Shown here piece by piece: positions 45,766-53,977 of a DNA stretch of 64,000 bases; within the stretch, counting starts at the first letter, position 1, and each line of letters opens with the position of its first letter. The translations under genes were made by a program, and so were the position numbers. This stretch comes from Pseudomonas sp. S35 (GTDB taxonomy: Bacteria > Pseudomonadota > Gammaproteobacteria > Pseudomonadales > Pseudomonadaceae): assembly GCF_009866765.1 (NCBI RefSeq), contig NZ_CP019431.1, forward strand, positions 5,531,001-5,595,000, read 5' to 3'. The notes under the pieces are model-generated. The model worked only from the letters and a program-made list of their open reading frames with translations. It made no database searches and was not told where the DNA came from.

Positions 45766-45891
45766 GACTGCGCATGGCCAGAGGAGTCGTATTCAGCTGC
45801 GCTTCTGGGCATCCCGATGTCGAGTTCAGACCACTGGCACAACGCCCAAGGCCTTAGGGTGCATCTTTGCATTCACTGCCTAGGAGTCATC

Positions 45892-46236
45892 ATGTCCAAG
45901 CCCATCACCGTACTGCGCGACACCCATCCCCTGCCGGTCCTGGACGCGTGCAAATGGGAGAAGCTGGAAGGCGACCCACACACCGTCAACCTCAACGCCT
46001 ACACCAGCGAAGACGGCAGCAAGATCATGGGCACCTGGATCTGCACCCCGGGCAAGTGGTACGTGGACTATGTGAAGTGGGAATACTGCCATTTCCAGGA
46101 AGGCTACTGCATCATCACGCCTGAGGGCCTGGAGCCGATCCACCTGCGGGCTGGGGATATCTTCGTGGTGGAACCGGGGATGAAAGGGACGTGGGAAGTG
46201 GTCGAGACGGTGCGTAAGTATTTTGTGTTTGCTTGA
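45892..46236 (+). CDS. Cupin-domain protein (DUF861/RmlC-like)
   Basis: 114 residues with a single cupin barrel: WICTPGKWYVDYVKWEYCHFQEGYCIITPEG and AGDIFVVEPGMKGTWEV. The pattern is the DUF861 group, found in (S)-ureidoglycine aminohydrolase and in unassigned proteins. A TAGGAG site at 45881-45886 fixes the ATG at 45892. No neighbour explains its role. Confidence 0.88.
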   Translation: MSKPITVLRDTHPLPVLDACKWEKLEGDPHTVNLNAYTSEDGSKIMGTWICTPGKWYVDYVKWEYCHFQEGYCIITPEGLEPIHLRAGDIFVVEPGMKGTWEVVETVRKYFVFA

Positions 46237-46260
46237 GTTTTTTGTGGTGCAGTCGCCTTC

Positions 46261-46396
46261 TGTGGTGAGCGGGCTTGCCCCGCGCTGGGCTGCAAGGCAG
46301 CCCCAATAAAAAACGCCGCATTCTCTCAGAAAGAATGCGGCGTCTGGTTTCAGGGCCGCTTCGCGCCCCAGCGCGGGGCAAGCCCGCTCACCACAA
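46261..46396. repeat. REPIN of the GTGGTGAGCGGGCTTGCCCC group
   Basis: TGTGGTGAGCGGGCTTGCCCCGCGCTGGG at the left and an inverted copy ending CCCGCTCACCACA at the right enclose about 80 nt. The middle contains a full terminator (46309-46341), so this REPIN surrounds a functional element. Confidence 0.85.
46309..46341 (-). terminator. Terminator of mmsB, inside a REPIN
   Basis: ACGCCGCATTCT/AGAATGCGGCGT stem followed on the minus strand by TTTTTTATT. It lies between the mmsB stop and the cupin gene and has the T-tract on the mmsB side. Confidence 0.85.
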
Positions 46397-46415
46397 TGCT
46401 CGTCCCTGAATGCCC

Positions 46416-47303
46416 TTATTTGGGCTTGCGGTAGCTGTTGATAATCGCCGAGAAGTCCTGGCCCCCTTCCCCACGCTGACTCATCGATTGGTACAACTGC
46501 TGAGCCACAGCCCCCAGAATCACCGGCTGTTTCGCCTGGCGCGCCGCCTCGGTAGCCAGGCCCAAATCCTTGAGCATCAAATCGGCACCAAACCCGCCGG
46601 TGTAACCACGGGATGACGGCGCGGTTTCGATCACGCCCGGCCATGGGTTGTAGGTGTCCGAACTCCAGCAGCGCCCGGTGGAGCTGTTGATGATCCCGGC
46701 CAGCACCTGGGTGTCGATGCCCAACGCGTCACCCAACGCCATCGCTTCGCTGACGCCGACCATGCTGATCCCCAGCAGCAGGTTGTTGCAGATCTTGGCG
46801 ATTTGCCCGGTGCCCACGTCACCGCAATGCACGATGTTGCGGCCCATCTGCGCCAGCACCGGTTGCAGGGTGGCGAACAGTTCCGGGGGCGCGCCGACCA
46901 TGAAGGTCAAGGTCCCGGCGCTAGCGCCGCCGGTGCCGCCAGAGACTGGAGCATCCGCTATCACCACACCTTGCTTGGCCGCCGCAGCGGCAACATCGCG
47001 GATGGTTTGCGGGTCGATGGTGCTGCAATCCACGGCGGGCACGCCTTGGCCGATGCCGGCCAGCACGCCGTCTTCATTCAGCCAGACGCTGCGCACATGG
47101 GCTGCGGCGGGCAGCATGGTAATTACCAGTTCGGCGCCTTGTGCCGCTTCACGCGGTGAGCCGCAGACGGTGGCGCCCAGTTCTGCGAACTCCTTGAACA
47201 CGCCGGGATTAACGTCGAATACATTCAGCTTATTCCCAGCCAAAAGCAGGTTGCGGGCCATGGGCGCGCCCATGTTGCCCAGGCCGATAAATGCAATCTT
47301 CAT
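46416..47303 (-). CDS. mmsB: 3-Hydroxyisobutyrate dehydrogenase
   Basis: 295 residues. NAD-binding loop FIGLGNMGAPMARNLL, the family signature and catalytic lysine in the region GTGQIAKICNNLLLGISMVGVSEAMALG. It oxidises 3-hydroxyisobutyrate to methylmalonate semialdehyde in valine breakdown. It follows mmsA by 15 nt in one operon. Confidence 0.95.
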   Translation of the reverse strand: MKIAFIGLGNMGAPMARNLLLAGNKLNVFDVNPGVFKEFAELGATVCGSPREAAQGAELVITMLPAAAHVRSVWLNEDGVLAGIGQGVPAVDCSTIDPQTIRDVAAAAAKQGVVIADAPVSGGTGGASAGTLTFMVGAPPELFATLQPVLAQMGRNIVHCGDVGTGQIAKICNNLLLGISMVGVSEAMALGDALGIDTQVLAGIINSSTGRCWSSDTYNPWPGVIETAPSSRGYTGGFGADLMLKDLGLATEAARQAKQPVILGAVAQQLYQSMSQRGEGGQDFSAIINSYRKPK

Positions 47304-47318
47304 GGTCGTCTCCCGGAG

Positions 47319-48836
47319 TCAGCGCAGGTTGATGGTGGTGTTGACGCCATCGTTGACCGTGTCGTCGTCAAACCAGCGGCTGGTGACGGTTTTGGTCTGG
47401 GTGTAGAACTGCACCACTTGCTTGCCATACGGGCCCAGGTCGCCGAGCTTGGAACCACGGGAGCCGGTGAAGCTGAAGAACGGCACCGGCACCGGGATCG
47501 GAATGTTGATGCCGACTTGGCCTACATCGATTTCGCTCTGGAACTTACGCGCCGCCGCGCCGCTTTGGGTGAACAGGCCCGTGCCGTTGCCGAACGGGTT
47601 GGCGTTGACCAGCGCGATGGCCTGGTCCAGGGTGTCGACTTCCAGCACCACCAGCACCGGGCCGAAGATTTCCTGGGTGTAGATCTGCATGTCCGTCGTC
47701 ACGCCGCAGAACAAGGTCGGGCCGACAAAGTTGCCTTGTTCGAAGCCCGGCACCTTGATGTCACGGCCGTCCAGTTCCAGCTTGGCGCCTTCCTTCACGC
47801 CGCTTTCGATCAGTTCCAGGATGCGGGCCTTGGCGCGCTTGGAAATCACTGGGCCCACGTCGGTACCGGCTTCGCTGCCGGCATTGACCTTGAGCTTCAG
47901 CGCCAGCGCCTTGAGGTCCGGCAGCCATTGCTTGGCCGCGCCCACCAGCACCACCACCGAGGTGGCCATGCAACGCTGGCCCGCCGCACCGAAACCGGCA
48001 CCGACCAAGGCATTGAGGGTGTGCTCGCGGTTGGCATCCGGCAGCACCACGGCGTGGTTCTTGGCGCCCATCATCGATTGCACGCGCTTGCCGTGCTTGC
48101 CGGCCAAGTCATACACATGGGTGCCGACAGCGGTGGAGCCCACAAACGACACGGCCTTGATGTCTTTATGGGTGCACAGCGCATCCACCACGTCCTTGCC
48201 GCCGTGCACCACGTTGAGCACGCCAGGCGGCACACCGGCTTCCAGCGCCAGCTCCACCAGCAGCAAGGTCGACAGCGGGTCCTGCTCGGATGGCTTGAGC
48301 ACAAAGGTGTTGCCACAGGCGATAGCCATCGGGAACATCCACAGCGGAATCATCGCCGGGAAGTTGAACGGGGTAATCCCTGCACACACGCCGATCGGCT
48401 GGCGCAGGGTGTAGGTGTCGACGCCACCGGCGACGTTTTCGGCGAACTCGCCCATTTGCAGGGTGCCGATGGAACAGGCGTGCTCCACCACTTCCAGGCC
48501 ACGGAAAATATCGCCCTCGGCATCGGCAATGGTCTTACCCTGCTCGGCGCTGAGGACCACGGCAATGCGTTTGGAATGCTCACGAATCAAGGCTTGCAGC
48601 TTGAGCATGATGCGCATGCGTGCGCCGATCGGCGTCAGCTTCCAGGTCTGGAAGGCGCGATGGGCGGCGTCGATGGCGGCGTTGACTTCATCGGCCGTAG
48701 CGAATGGGACTTTGGCCAGCACCTCTTGGGTGGCCGGGTTGACGATGTCTTGCCACTCGGTGGTCTTGGACTCGACCCACTCACCGTTGATCAGCAACTT
48801 GACCTGTTTAACGGAAATATCGGCAGATGCGTTCAT
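47319..48836 (-). CDS. mmsA: Methylmalonate-semialdehyde dehydrogenase (CoA-acylating)
   Basis: 505 residues of the aldehyde dehydrogenase superfamily. The active cysteine is in [14 protein letters not shown], and the family markers [13 protein letters not shown] and [24 protein letters not shown] are present. It makes propionyl-CoA from the mmsB product. First gene of mmsAB, divergent from a LysR regulator. Confidence 0.95.
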   Translation of the reverse strand: MNASADISVKQVKLLINGEWVESKTTEWQDIVNPATQEVLAKVPFATADEVNAAIDAAHRAFQTWKLTPIGARMRIMLKLQALIREHSKRIAVVLSAEQGKTIADAEGDIFRGLEVVEHACSIGTLQMGEFAENVAGGVDTYTLRQPIGVCAGITPFNFPAMIPLWMFPMAIACGNTFVLKPSEQDPLSTLLLVELALEAGVPPGVLNVVHGGKDVVDALCTHKDIKAVSFVGSTAVGTHVYDLAGKHGKRVQSMMGAKNHAVVLPDANREHTLNALVGAGFGAAGQRCMATSVVVLVGAAKQWLPDLKALALKLKVNAGSEAGTDVGPVISKRAKARILELIESGVKEGAKLELDGRDIKVPGFEQGNFVGPTLFCGVTTDMQIYTQEIFGPVLVVLEVDTLDQAIALVNANPFGNGTGLFTQSGAAARKFQSEIDVGQVGINIPIPVPVPFFSFTGSRGSKLGDLGPYGKQVVQFYTQTKTVTSRWFDDDTVNDGVNTTINLR

Positions 48837-48967
48837 GTGGTCTCCAACTCTTATATTTATGTAGAGACAAGGCGCGTGAATCGCCTTGAAGAATGAGGCG
48901 TTCGGACTGTTTTTGGAGTATAGATGTGCAAATCTCTAATAAGAACGCACATAAAAGCCGGTCCAAT

Positions 48968-49915
48968 ATGCAAAAAAACATCACATCATTGGGCTCCCTG
49001 AACTGGGACGACCTGAAGTTTTTCCTCGAAGTGGCCCGTACCCGCAAGGCCAGCGTCGCGGCCAAACGCCTGGCGGTTGACTACACCACCGTGTCACGAC
49101 GTATCAGCTCACTGGAAGTGTCCCTCGGCACGTTGCTGTTCGAGAAATCCCGGACCAACGGCTTTGTACTCACCCCCGAGGGCCAGCGTTTACTGGGGTA
49201 TGCCGAGTCCATCGAAAGCACCCTGCACATGGCCTGCGAGCAAGTCTCCGGCTCCGGCGTGGCGCTGTCCGGCCATGTACGCATGGGCTGCACCGAAGGC
49301 TTCGGCAGTTTTTTCGTCACCCCGCAGTTGAGCCACTTCGTCGACACCTACCCGGCTATCTCGGTAGACATCCTGCCCCTGCCCCACTTCATCAGCCTGT
49401 CCAAGCGCGAAGCCGACATCGTCATCGCCCTGGAACGCCCGGAACACGGCCCGTACGTGTGCTGCAAACTGTGCGACTACAAACTGCAGCTGTACGCGAC
49501 CCAGGACTACCTCGACCAGCATCCGCCCATCCAGCGGCCTTCGGATTTGGCCGAACACCCGTTTATCAGTTATGTGGATGACCTGGCGTTCAGCTCAGAG
49601 CTGCTTTACCTGGCGAACGTAGTGCCCGGCGCCAGCGCGAGCTTGCGCAGTACCAGCGTGATTGCGCAGTACGTCGCGGCGCAACAAGGGCGGTCGATGG
49701 CGATATTGCCGTGCTTTCTGGCGGCGCAGGATCCACGGCTGTTGCCGGTGTTGGGAGAGCAGATTGCGATTACGCGGCAGTTCTGGATGTATTGCCGGGA
49801 GGACCTGCGCAAGTTGAAGCGGATTACGTTGTTGTGGGACTACATCCGGGAAGTGACGGAGCAGAATCAGGGGTTGTTGATGGGGGAGACGCGGGAGATC
49901 ACGTTTGCGGATTAA
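48968..49915 (+). CDS. LysR-family regulator, probable regulator of mmsAB
   Basis: 315 residues. HTH in WDDLKFFLEVARTRKASVAAKRLAVDYTTVSRRISSLE and an effector domain with GHVRMGCTEGFGSFFVTPQLSHF. The start is the ATG at 48968; a longer frame extends to 48893. It faces mmsA across a 131-nt gap. P. aeruginosa uses an AraC-type MmsR for mmsAB, so control here is probably different. Confidence 0.88.
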   Translation: MQKNITSLGSLNWDDLKFFLEVARTRKASVAAKRLAVDYTTVSRRISSLEVSLGTLLFEKSRTNGFVLTPEGQRLLGYAESIESTLHMACEQVSGSGVALSGHVRMGCTEGFGSFFVTPQLSHFVDTYPAISVDILPLPHFISLSKREADIVIALERPEHGPYVCCKLCDYKLQLYATQDYLDQHPPIQRPSDLAEHPFISYVDDLAFSSELLYLANVVPGASASLRSTSVIAQYVAAQQGRSMAILPCFLAAQDPRLLPVLGEQIAITRQFWMYCREDLRKLKRITLLWDYIREVTEQNQGLLMGETREITFAD

Positions 49916-50398
49916 GGGACGTTTCCTAGAGCCCCCCGGCCTACTGCGCCTTAGTGTTCGAGTCACTAGCCTGCGGACTTCACAGAAAAAACTGCGAACG
50001 GGTTTAGCGATCCGAACCACTAAGAAGCATCCTCTTTAAACACTTGGCTGGCGTTTTTTAGTAAGCGTCCGCCCACACCCCTTGCTTTTTTTTGTGGCAT
50101 GGATCACCGTTCAGCCCCCTTCAAACGCTACAAAAAGTTTGGGTAATACAGGGGTAGAAAACGTCAACAACCATTGACGTTAGCAAACACCTAGAGAAGA
50201 AAGCATGCACGCCGCCGCTTGGCCCCCATTGATGAACTGAAGCTCGCAGTAGACGCTGCCGCTATGCGCTGACATAGACGGCTGTGACTCTGCTTCATGC
50301 TGCTCCAAAAAGGAGTGGCGGCTTTGCTACGTCCGTGGTTTTTCGACGCTTTTGCGCGGAGAAACGGATGTTGGCTGTTTTTCGTCTTTGGTATTGAT
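49916..50398. other. Long leader upstream of proline dehydrogenase, candidate dispersed repeat
   Basis: 483 nt without a supported gene. The left part (about 49930-50095) has TTAGTGTTCGAGTCACTAG, GCGAACGGGTTTAGCGATCC and GGCGTTTTTTAGTAAGCG, which look like a dispersed repeat of fluorescent pseudomonads; only a genome comparison can confirm it. The right part has a TTGACG box (50175-50180) that may be a -35, and an open frame without a clear ribosome site. Base composition is lower in GC than the neighbours. Confidence 0.4.
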
Positions 50399-51307
50399 AT
50401 GCATCTTTTCAACGCTTTGATGGCTCGCGCCATCCCTTTTATTCCTCGCGCAATTATCCAAAAAATCTCCCGTCGCTACATTGCCGGTGCCACGCTAGGC
50501 GAAGCCCTTGCGCGAGTTAAACAGCTAAACGCACAAGGTTTTTGTGTGACGCTCGACGTATTGGGCGAGACTGTTTCGACCCCACAACAGGCTGAGAATA
50601 CGGCGATCGATTACATTGATTTGCTTGAAGCGATTCAAGCCAATGGATTAAAAGCCAACATTTCGATCAAGCCTTCCTCGCTTGGATTGCTCTTGGACAT
50701 GCAGCAATGCGAACGCCTCGCAGAGCGCATTCTTGAAGCGGCAGAGGGTCACAAAAACTCTGTTTGCATAGATATGGAAGATGTTAGCTGCACGCAAAAG
50801 GAAATCGATCTGTTCACCCGGTTGAGGACAAGCCACGACAATGTTGGGCTGGCATTGCAGGCCTATTTGAAGCGTACTTATCAGGATATTGAGGTGCTCA
50901 CACGCGAAACAAGCACTGTGCGCATCTGCAAGGGTATCTATGTGGAGGAACGATCGCACCTTGTGAGCGGCTCTTGGAGTGACCGTACCGCCATCAACAA
51001 GCATTTTTTGGATCACGTCAGGCGCTGCTTTAAAGCCGGCAGCTTCGTCGGTGTGGCCACGCACGACGCGGCACTGATCGAGCACGTTATTGCTCTGGCT
51101 CGAGACAACGGTATCGACAGAACCCAGTTTGAGTTCCAGATGCTGCTAGGCGTTTGCGAACCCTTGCGGGACAAGGTGTTGAGAATGGGATTCAACGTGC
51201 GCATCTACGTACCTTTTGGTCGGGACTGGTACGGTTACAGCACGCGCAGACTGAATGAGAATCCTAGTATCGCGGGTCATGTCGCCAAAGCACTTATTGG
51301 TCTCTGA
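50399..51307 (+). CDS. Single-domain proline dehydrogenase
   Basis: 302 residues, the short PRODH form without the PutA aldehyde-dehydrogenase part. The FAD barrel markers are NISIKPSSLG, CIDMEDVSC, VRICKGIYVE, and the ending VPFGRDWYGYSTRRLNENPS, where R-R-L-x-E-N-P is the substrate loop. It oxidises proline to pyrroline-5-carboxylate. An in-frame ATG at 50297 would add 34 residues of doubtful sequence. Codon use is visibly more A/T-rich than the neighbours, as with a transferred gene. Pseudomonas normally uses full-length PutA, so this is an extra enzyme. Confidence 0.85.
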   Translation: MHLFNALMARAIPFIPRAIIQKISRRYIAGATLGEALARVKQLNAQGFCVTLDVLGETVSTPQQAENTAIDYIDLLEAIQANGLKANISIKPSSLGLLLDMQQCERLAERILEAAEGHKNSVCIDMEDVSCTQKEIDLFTRLRTSHDNVGLALQAYLKRTYQDIEVLTRETSTVRICKGIYVEERSHLVSGSWSDRTAINKHFLDHVRRCFKAGSFVGVATHDAALIEHVIALARDNGIDRTQFEFQMLLGVCEPLRDKVLRMGFNVRIYVPFGRDWYGYSTRRLNENPSIAGHVAKALIGL

Positions 51308-51421
51308 CGACCTAATAAAAGCACACAACACAACAGGATCACTGCACTCAGTAAGTAAACCCGAGGTGCGATCACTTTGATCTGAGCAGAGGTCATGTCC
51401 TGGCGTAATTTGTGATGGGAT

Positions 51422-51454
51422 GTTGTGGTGAGCGGGGCAAGCCCGCTCACTACA
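51422..51454. repeat. REP palindrome after proline dehydrogenase
   Basis: TGTGGTGAGCGGGGCAAGCCCGCTCACTACA is a singlet of the same group as the REPIN at 46261. Confidence 0.8.
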
Positions 51455-51512
51455 GAGTTATTTGCCAGCCTTTAGGTGTTATGCAGAGGTCTATACCCCC
51501 GATAGGAGTGGG

Positions 51513-52004
51513 TCAGTCCGCGATGACCACAATCGACACCCGACGATTCTCCGTACGCCCAACCGCCGTGGTGTTGGAGGCCACGGGCTCGGCGCTGCCC
51601 AACCCGCGCAGTTGGATGTTTTCTTCTTTCATGCCTACGCCTGTCAGCACCGTGGCCACGCTTTTGGCGCGGCGCAGGGAGAGTTGCTGGTTGTAGGTTT
51701 CTTTGCCGGAGGCATCAGTGTGGCCATCGACGCGTACGCGTTCGATGCCGACGCCCAGCAAGGCCTTACCGATGCGTTGGACGATGTCGGTGCTGGGCTG
51801 GTTGAGGGTCTCGACGTCGCTGCCAAACAGCACTTTGCCCGACAGACCAAAGGCCCAGCCTTCGTCGGTGAGTTCGAAGCCTTGTTGTTTGAGGACGGCC
51901 ACCTGGGCCGGGGTCAGGCCTTTGGGTGGGGCTGTCTGGCAGCCGCCCAGGGCCAGCAGTGCCATCAATAATGTAAAAAACAGAACGCGTGTGGTTGAAA
52001 ACAA
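51513..52004 (-). CDS. yfiB: OmpA-like outer-membrane lipoprotein YfiB
   Basis: 163 residues. Signal peptide with lipobox LGGC (C22) and a C-terminal OmpA peptidoglycan-binding domain (GKVLFGSDVETLNQ; VDGHTDASGKETYNQQLSLRRAKSVATVL; GLGSAEPVASN). A TTG at 52004 with AGGAG 8 nt before it fits better than the ATG at 52028, which has no ribosome site. YfiB binds and removes YfiR from YfiN. Last gene of yfiRNB. Confidence 0.9.
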   Translation of the reverse strand: MFSTTRVLFFTLLMALLALGGCQTAPPKGLTPAQVAVLKQQGFELTDEGWAFGLSGKVLFGSDVETLNQPSTDIVQRIGKALLGVGIERVRVDGHTDASGKETYNQQLSLRRAKSVATVLTGVGMKEENIQLRGLGSAEPVASNTTAVGRTENRRVSIVVIAD

Positions 52005-52008
52005 GGGA

Positions 52009-53271
52009 TCAACTCCTGTGTTGAACATTGACGGTGGAGTGCTCCGACTCTGCCGTTTGCTGGCCGCCCTGGGAAACCCGTTTGGCCTGGTACATCGCCG
52101 CGTCGGCGGCGTTGAGCAAGGTGCCGGGGGTGACACCATGATCGGGGTAGATGGCGATGCCGATGCTGAGGGAGGTCAACACCTGGGTGTTGCCCGGCAC
52201 GGCAATCGGCAGGTCCATGCTGGCGATGATCTTGTCGGCGATGCGCTGGGCGTCTTCGACTTTGTGCAACGGCGCCAGCAGGATGGCGAACTCATCGCCG
52301 CCCAGGCGTGCCACCAGGTCGTCGTCACGCAGTTGTGCCCGCACGCGCTCGGCGACGGCCACCAGCACGGCGTCGCCGGCGGCATGGCCGAAGTTGTCGT
52401 TGATGTCTTTGAAGCGGTCGCTGTCGAGGAACAACACCGCCACCCGCTCGTTGACCTTGGCCGCGCTACGCAGCGCACGGATCAGCCGGCCTTCGAAAAA
52501 GGCACGGTTGGGCAGCCCGGTGAGGCTGTCGTGGTTGGCCTGGTGAGCCAGGGTTTCGTTTTCGCTTTGCAGGTGGCTTTGCCAGGCTTCCATCTCGCCA
52601 AGCAAGGCATTGAAGTCGCTGCCCAGGCTGTCGAGTTCGGCGATGCGTGCCGGCGGTACGCGGCGGTCGAAGTCGCGTTCGCTGCGCGCGGCGTGGGCCA
52701 CGGCGGCGAGGCTTTGCAGCGGCCCGGTGATGCCCTTCAGCAAACGGCGCGCCAGGTGCAGGGCAACCCAGGCGCTGAGGACGGTACAGATCAGGATGCC
52801 CGCAAGCCCACTGAGCAAAAAGCGCAGCAGACTGCCACCGTGACCGGTCAGGTGGATGCTACCGATGGCCCGCCCCTGATGCAGGATCGGCTGGCTGATG
52901 GGCTGTTCGAGCAAGGTATGCGCCAACGCCAGTTCAACCCGCGAGAGCATGCCGGTTTCGGGGCGCTCCCAATGAGCCAACAGCCTGCCGCTGGCGTCGA
53001 ACACGTCGGCCTGGGCCACTTCTTCAGTGGACGCAATCAGGCTAAGGGCCTCGGTGGCCGCGGCGCGGTCGTTGAACACCACCGCCGCTTCCACGGTGTA
53101 ATTGATGGACCGGGCGATCAGGTGCAGGTTGTGCTCGGCATAGACCCGCAGCGCCAGGACGCCAAGCAGGGTCAAGGACACACTGGCCAGGGTCACGGCC
53201 ACCAGCGCCAGGATCATGTGCCCTCGACCGATGACGGAACGCAGGGTAGGTCGCACGGTCACGGCTGTCAT
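52009..53271 (-). CDS. yfiN: Membrane diguanylate cyclase YfiN/TpbB
   Basis: 420 residues. A membrane helix (residues about 18-42), a periplasmic PAS-like CHASE8 domain, a second helix (about 150-173), HAMP (ARRLLKGITGPLQSLAAVAHAARSERDFDRR) and GGDEF (active site ARLGGDEFAILLA). R-D-D-D ahead of it fits the RxxD inhibition site. It makes cyclic-di-GMP and drives exopolysaccharide and biofilm. It overlaps the yfiR stop by 4 nt and ends 4 nt before yfiB. Confidence 0.95.
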   Translation of the reverse strand: MTAVTVRPTLRSVIGRGHMILALVAVTLASVSLTLLGVLALRVYAEHNLHLIARSINYTVEAAVVFNDRAAATEALSLIASTEEVAQADVFDASGRLLAHWERPETGMLSRVELALAHTLLEQPISQPILHQGRAIGSIHLTGHGGSLLRFLLSGLAGILICTVLSAWVALHLARRLLKGITGPLQSLAAVAHAARSERDFDRRVPPARIAELDSLGSDFNALLGEMEAWQSHLQSENETLAHQANHDSLTGLPNRAFFEGRLIRALRSAAKVNERVAVLFLDSDRFKDINDNFGHAAGDAVLVAVAERVRAQLRDDDLVARLGGDEFAILLAPLHKVEDAQRIADKIIASMDLPIAVPGNTQVLTSLSIGIAIYPDHGVTPGTLLNAADAAMYQAKRVSQGGQQTAESEHSTVNVQHRS

Positions 53272-53834
53272 GAGGCGGGGGCCCGACGACGGGACAATTG
53301 CAACACGCTGGGGTGGATACGCACGCCGCTGCGCGCCACCGAGTCGAGGTTGACCTCGAACGACACCTGTTCATCGCCCACCCGCAGGCAGAACAGGCTG
53401 CCGACCGTGCACTGGTCGCCACCTTCGCTGATGCTGAGCACCGGATGCCCCATCAACGAGGTAAACAGTCGACTGCGTTCATCATTGCTCAGTTTGCCGA
53501 TGTACACGGCGTCGCAGGCACTGACGATGTCGGGATGATCGGCCAGCACACGCCGCACCACCACCGGACGGCCGGTGGCCTGGGTAGTGCCTTTGATCAG
53601 GTCGTCGGTGTATTGCGTCGGGCCGACGATGCACAAGCGCAATTGCGCCGGCTCTACGGGCCAGCGGGCATAGCTGAGGATGCCGAGAACCACCTGGGTC
53701 ACCGCCTGGGCGCGCTGATCCGCCGGGCCGGGCGCCTCGGCCAATACGCGAGGTGCCAGCACGCATAGAACCGCCATCAGCAGCAGGCGCCTCCAGCTCA
53801 AACTCCGCTCTGTGGGCGAGACGGCCACGTTCAT
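53268..53834 (-). CDS. yfiR: Periplasmic repressor YfiR
   Basis: 188 residues with a signal peptide (RRLLLMAVLCVLAPRVLA). The mature protein has YfiR/DUF4154 segments LSYARWPVEPAQLRLCIVG and SEGGDQCTVGSLFCLRVGDEQVSFEVNLD and the four cysteines (LCIVG, SACDAV, QCTV, FCL) that form the family disulfides. It binds the YfiN periplasmic domain and keeps it inactive. First gene of the operon. Confidence 0.92.
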   Translation of the reverse strand: MNVAVSPTERSLSWRRLLLMAVLCVLAPRVLAEAPGPADQRAQAVTQVVLGILSYARWPVEPAQLRLCIVGPTQYTDDLIKGTTQATGRPVVVRRVLADHPDIVSACDAVYIGKLSNDERSRLFTSLMGHPVLSISEGGDQCTVGSLFCLRVGDEQVSFEVNLDSVARSGVRIHPSVLQLSRRRAPAS

Positions 53835-53890
53835 GCAGCGATTCTCTCAGGTGTTTTTTCGGATGATGCCGCAACGATAGCACAGCGGCG

Positions 53891-53922
53891 AAAAACCCCG
53901 TGAAGATGAGGTCTTCGCGGGG
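53891..53922 (-). terminator. Terminator after recD
   Basis: CCCCGTGAAGA/TCTTCGCGGGG stem followed on the minus strand by TTTTTCG. It lies 56 nt past the recD stop. Confidence 0.8.
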
Positions 53923-53977
53923 CCCGCTATTTTTTCAGAAATCGCTGACAGCCGAATCAGAAATCTTACATGACCTA

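Noticed and set aside
50191..50433. 80-codon minus-strand frame over the proline dehydrogenase start
   Set aside because: No ribosome site or family; it may only reflect a repeat in the leader.
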